From assembly GCA_964492245.1 (NCBI GenBank), contig CAZBJJ010000046.1, positions 1 through 16,244 of the forward strand: a DNA stretch of 16,244 bases, read 5' to 3'. The position numbers and the translations under genes are program-made. The notes beneath the pieces were generated by a model. That model did not search any database, was not told the DNA's origin, and saw only the letters and a program-made list of their open reading frames with translations. This DNA is from CAZBJJ01 sp964492245 (GTDB lineage: Bacteria; Spirochaetota; Spirochaetia; Treponematales; Breznakiellaceae). Below are positions 14,896-16,244 of the stretch, piece after piece. Within the stretch, counting starts at the first letter, position 1. Every line of letters begins with the position of its first letter.

Positions 14896-16038
14896 TTATT
14901 GCAATTCGACGTAGGCTCCATTTTGAACCTGGAACATAGAATAGCCGAAGCCTATAACATCACCCTTGTAATCGAAGCTAATATTGCCTAGGGGTGTCTC
15001 CACATAGTTCATACGCAAAGCCATTTGAATATCGAAACTATCAGTACTTTCGGCAATATCGATTGCATTCAGTAATGCCCAAGTGGCAGCGTAGGCATTT
15101 AAAAAGAATGCCCCAGGTTCATCGCCATATTTGGCAATATGATCCTGAACTGCCTTAATAGCCATTGGATTGTTGCTGGTATCCGAAGGGCCTGTGGCGT
15201 AGACGCCCTCGGCGTATTTACCGGCAACTTCGATAAATGCATTGTCCTTTAGCCCGTCGTCGGAAATAAAGGCCTGATTCATGCCCTTGTCCCGCATCTG
15301 CTGGACAATTTTGGAGCCCTCGGGATGATAGCCCCCCCAGACAACACCTTCGACTTTGCTATTCTGTATTTTATTTACAACCGAAGAATAATCGGGGGCA
15401 CCGGGGTTAACCCCCTCATACAGCGCAACAGCAACGCCCTTTGCCTCTGCATATTCTTTAACCAGTTCGGCAAAGCCCTGGCCGTATGCCCCCTTGTCGT
15501 GTAGAACGGCAATCGACTTTAATTCAAGCTCTTCAACGATAAACTCTACCGAGACCTTTGCCTGGTCGTTGTCGGCTGCAATTGTCCTAAAGAAAGAAGG
15601 ATACATTTGGCTCTGAGTAAGCGAGGGGAGCGTAGCCGAGGGAGAAATAGTAACCATTTCGGTATCGACATAGACGCCCAATGCCGATTCGGTTGCACCA
15701 GAGCAGATATGCCCCATTACCGCAACAACGCCATCGCTTACCAATTTGGATGCGGTGCTGGTAGCCGTCTCGGGCTTACACTCATCGTCCTCTATAACCA
15801 GTACCACCTTTTGGCCCATAACTCCACCGGCCCTATTGAACTCTTCTGCAACGAGCTCGGCAGCATGGACAGAGGGCAAGCCATAGGAGGCTAGGTCTCC
15901 AGAGTGGGCACCGGCAACACCAATTTTAATAGTGCCTCCAACCTTTCTATCGGAACCTTTTGCCTGGCCACCTTCTTTTTTAGTGCACGATACAAAAGCC
16001 AATAAAACCACTGCTAAAATAGCTAGGTACTTCTTCAT
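14896..16038 (-). CDS. livJ: Branched-chain amino acid ABC transporter substrate-binding lipoprotein
   Basis: Binding protein of the LIV uptake system, 380 residues. The signal peptide MKKYLAILAVVLLAFVSC ends in a relaxed lipobox (FVSC, Cys18), as often found in spirochaetes. It should be lipid-anchored on the periplasmic face of a membrane. The mature part is the Leu/Ile/Val-binding type I fold: GTIKIGVAGAHSGDLASYGL (about 35-54), AELVAEEFNRAGGVMGQKVVLVIEDDE, then ASKLVSDGVVAVMGHICSGAT, and SIAVLHDKGAYGQGFAE starting the second lobe. The ligand is predicted to be branched-chain or another aliphatic amino acid; specificity cannot be fixed from sequence. Ribosome site AGGAGG (16049-16044) lies five bases before the ATG. 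It is the first gene of the operon, with its own promoter. Confidence 0.94.
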   Translation of the reverse strand: MKKYLAILAVVLLAFVSCTKKEGGQAKGSDRKVGGTIKIGVAGAHSGDLASYGLPSVHAAELVAEEFNRAGGVMGQKVVLVIEDDECKPETATSTASKLVSDGVVAVMGHICSGATESALGVYVDTEMVTISPSATLPSLTQSQMYPSFFRTIAADNDQAKVSVEFIVEELELKSIAVLHDKGAYGQGFAELVKEYAEAKGVAVALYEGVNPGAPDYSSVVNKIQNSKVEGVVWGGYHPEGSKIVQQMRDKGMNQAFISDDGLKDNAFIEVAGKYAEGVYATGPSDTSNNPMAIKAVQDHIAKYGDEPGAFFLNAYAATWALLNAIDIAESTDSFDIQMALRMNYVETPLGNISFDYKGDVIGFGYSMFQVQNGAYVELQ

Positions 16039-16054
16039 ACTCTCCTCCTAAATA

Positions 16055-16069
16055 CTTACTTTAAGTAAG
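16055..16069. promoter_or_regulatory. Inverted repeat overlapping the livJ -10 box (candidate operator)
   Basis: CTTACT-TTA-AGTAAG is a perfect six-base dyad with a three-base centre. It covers the -10 box (16058-16063), the position expected for a repressor site. It is not followed by a T-run, so it is not a terminator. The regulator is unknown. Confidence 0.45.
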
Positions 16070-16086
16070 ATTAGTTATTCTGTCAA
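16058..16086 (-). promoter_or_regulatory. Sigma70-type promoter of the liv operon
   Basis: Read leftward, a perfect -35 TTGACA (16086-16081), a 17-base spacer and a -10 TAAAGT (16063-16058, four of six consensus). The upstream stretch to about 16125 is very AT-rich and could act as an UP element. The predicted start point near 16051 leaves a leader of only about 13 bases carrying the AGGAGG site. Confidence 0.7.
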
Positions 16087-16128
16087 TTATTATTTTAATA
16101 ATATGCTTTTTAATTCTAAAATTTGCTC

Positions 16129-16162
16129 AAAAAAAAAGCCACCCCAAAAGGCAGCTTTTTTT
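16129..16162 (-). terminator. Intrinsic terminator of the leftward gene at the right edge
   Basis: Read leftward as RNA, AAAAAAAGCUGCC pairs with GGUGGCUUUUUUU over a UUUUGG loop: 13 pairs including two G-U wobbles, ending in a run of U (16137-16129). The wobbles become A-C mismatches on the other strand, so the element is directional. It separates the partial gene from livJ. Confidence 0.8.
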
Positions 16163-16167
16163 GGCGT

Positions 16168-16244
16168 TTAAACGGTTTTGCCGTTTCTAATGGCGGCCTT
16201 GCAATATTTGCAAATTTTTGTTTTTTCGCCGGCAACTTCCTGCT
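16168..16244 (-). CDS. C-terminal end of an unidentified protein with a CxxC motif (partial)
   Basis: Only the last 24 residues and the TAA are in the window; the gene starts beyond the right edge. The visible end reads QEVAGEKTKICKYCKAAI followed by a basic NGK tail, with one CxxC pair (CKYC) that could be half of a zinc site. An intrinsic terminator follows six bases after the stop, supporting a real gene end. I do not recognise the family from this fragment. Confidence 0.6.
   Translation of the reverse strand, partial: QEVAGEKTKICKYCKAAIRNGKTV

Noticed and set aside
1..16244. Mobile elements, CRISPR arrays, tRNA or rRNA genes
   Set aside because: No transposase, integrase, phage gene, regularly spaced repeat or RNA-gene-like sequence was seen on either strand.

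Overview
The window looks like the chromosome of a spirochaete. It has a TPR protein with a zinc-finger tail, an unusual methyl-accepting chemotaxis protein (MCP) directly ahead of prfA-prmC, a lipoprotein solute-binding protein with a relaxed lipobox, and gene arrangements of the Treponema/Spirochaeta type. This assignment rests on gene content as I recognise it, not on a database match. No rRNA, tRNA, CRISPR array, insertion sequence or phage gene is visible, and no stretch over 300 bases lacks a gene.

The left two thirds (2-10390) is read rightward. First comes a large TPR protein that runs in from beyond the left edge: its frame is open back to base 2, so the TTG at 197 is not its start. 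Then follow exonuclease III (exoA/xthA), a rhomboid protease, a chemoreceptor-like gene with an apparent -1 frameshift at an A7 tract, release factor 1 (prfA), its methyltransferase prmC, and a long RelA/SpoT (p)ppGpp enzyme.

The right third (10395-16038) is read leftward and forms one branched-chain amino acid uptake operon: livJ (lipoprotein binding protein), livH, livM, livG, livF, then a CBS-CBS-ACT protein that may sense the imported amino acids or a nucleotide. livJ has a clear promoter with an inverted repeat over its -10 box. A strong hairpin plus T-run sits between livJ and livH, so the binding protein is probably made in excess of the membrane complex. The operon's terminator lies inside the 3' coding end of the convergent relA gene. 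The last 77 bases hold the tail of another leftward gene with its own terminator.

The most interesting object is the chemoreceptor gene at 4093-6263. Read through the A7 slip it encodes one membrane-anchored 723-residue protein. The two lobes of a type I periplasmic-binding-protein fold appear in reversed order (C-lobe, then N-lobe), on the cytoplasmic side, directly joined to a divergent MCP signalling domain. The frameshift site, GCA AAA AAA followed by TAA, is a textbook -1 slippery heptamer, but an assembly error or a real mutation cannot be excluded from the sequence alone.
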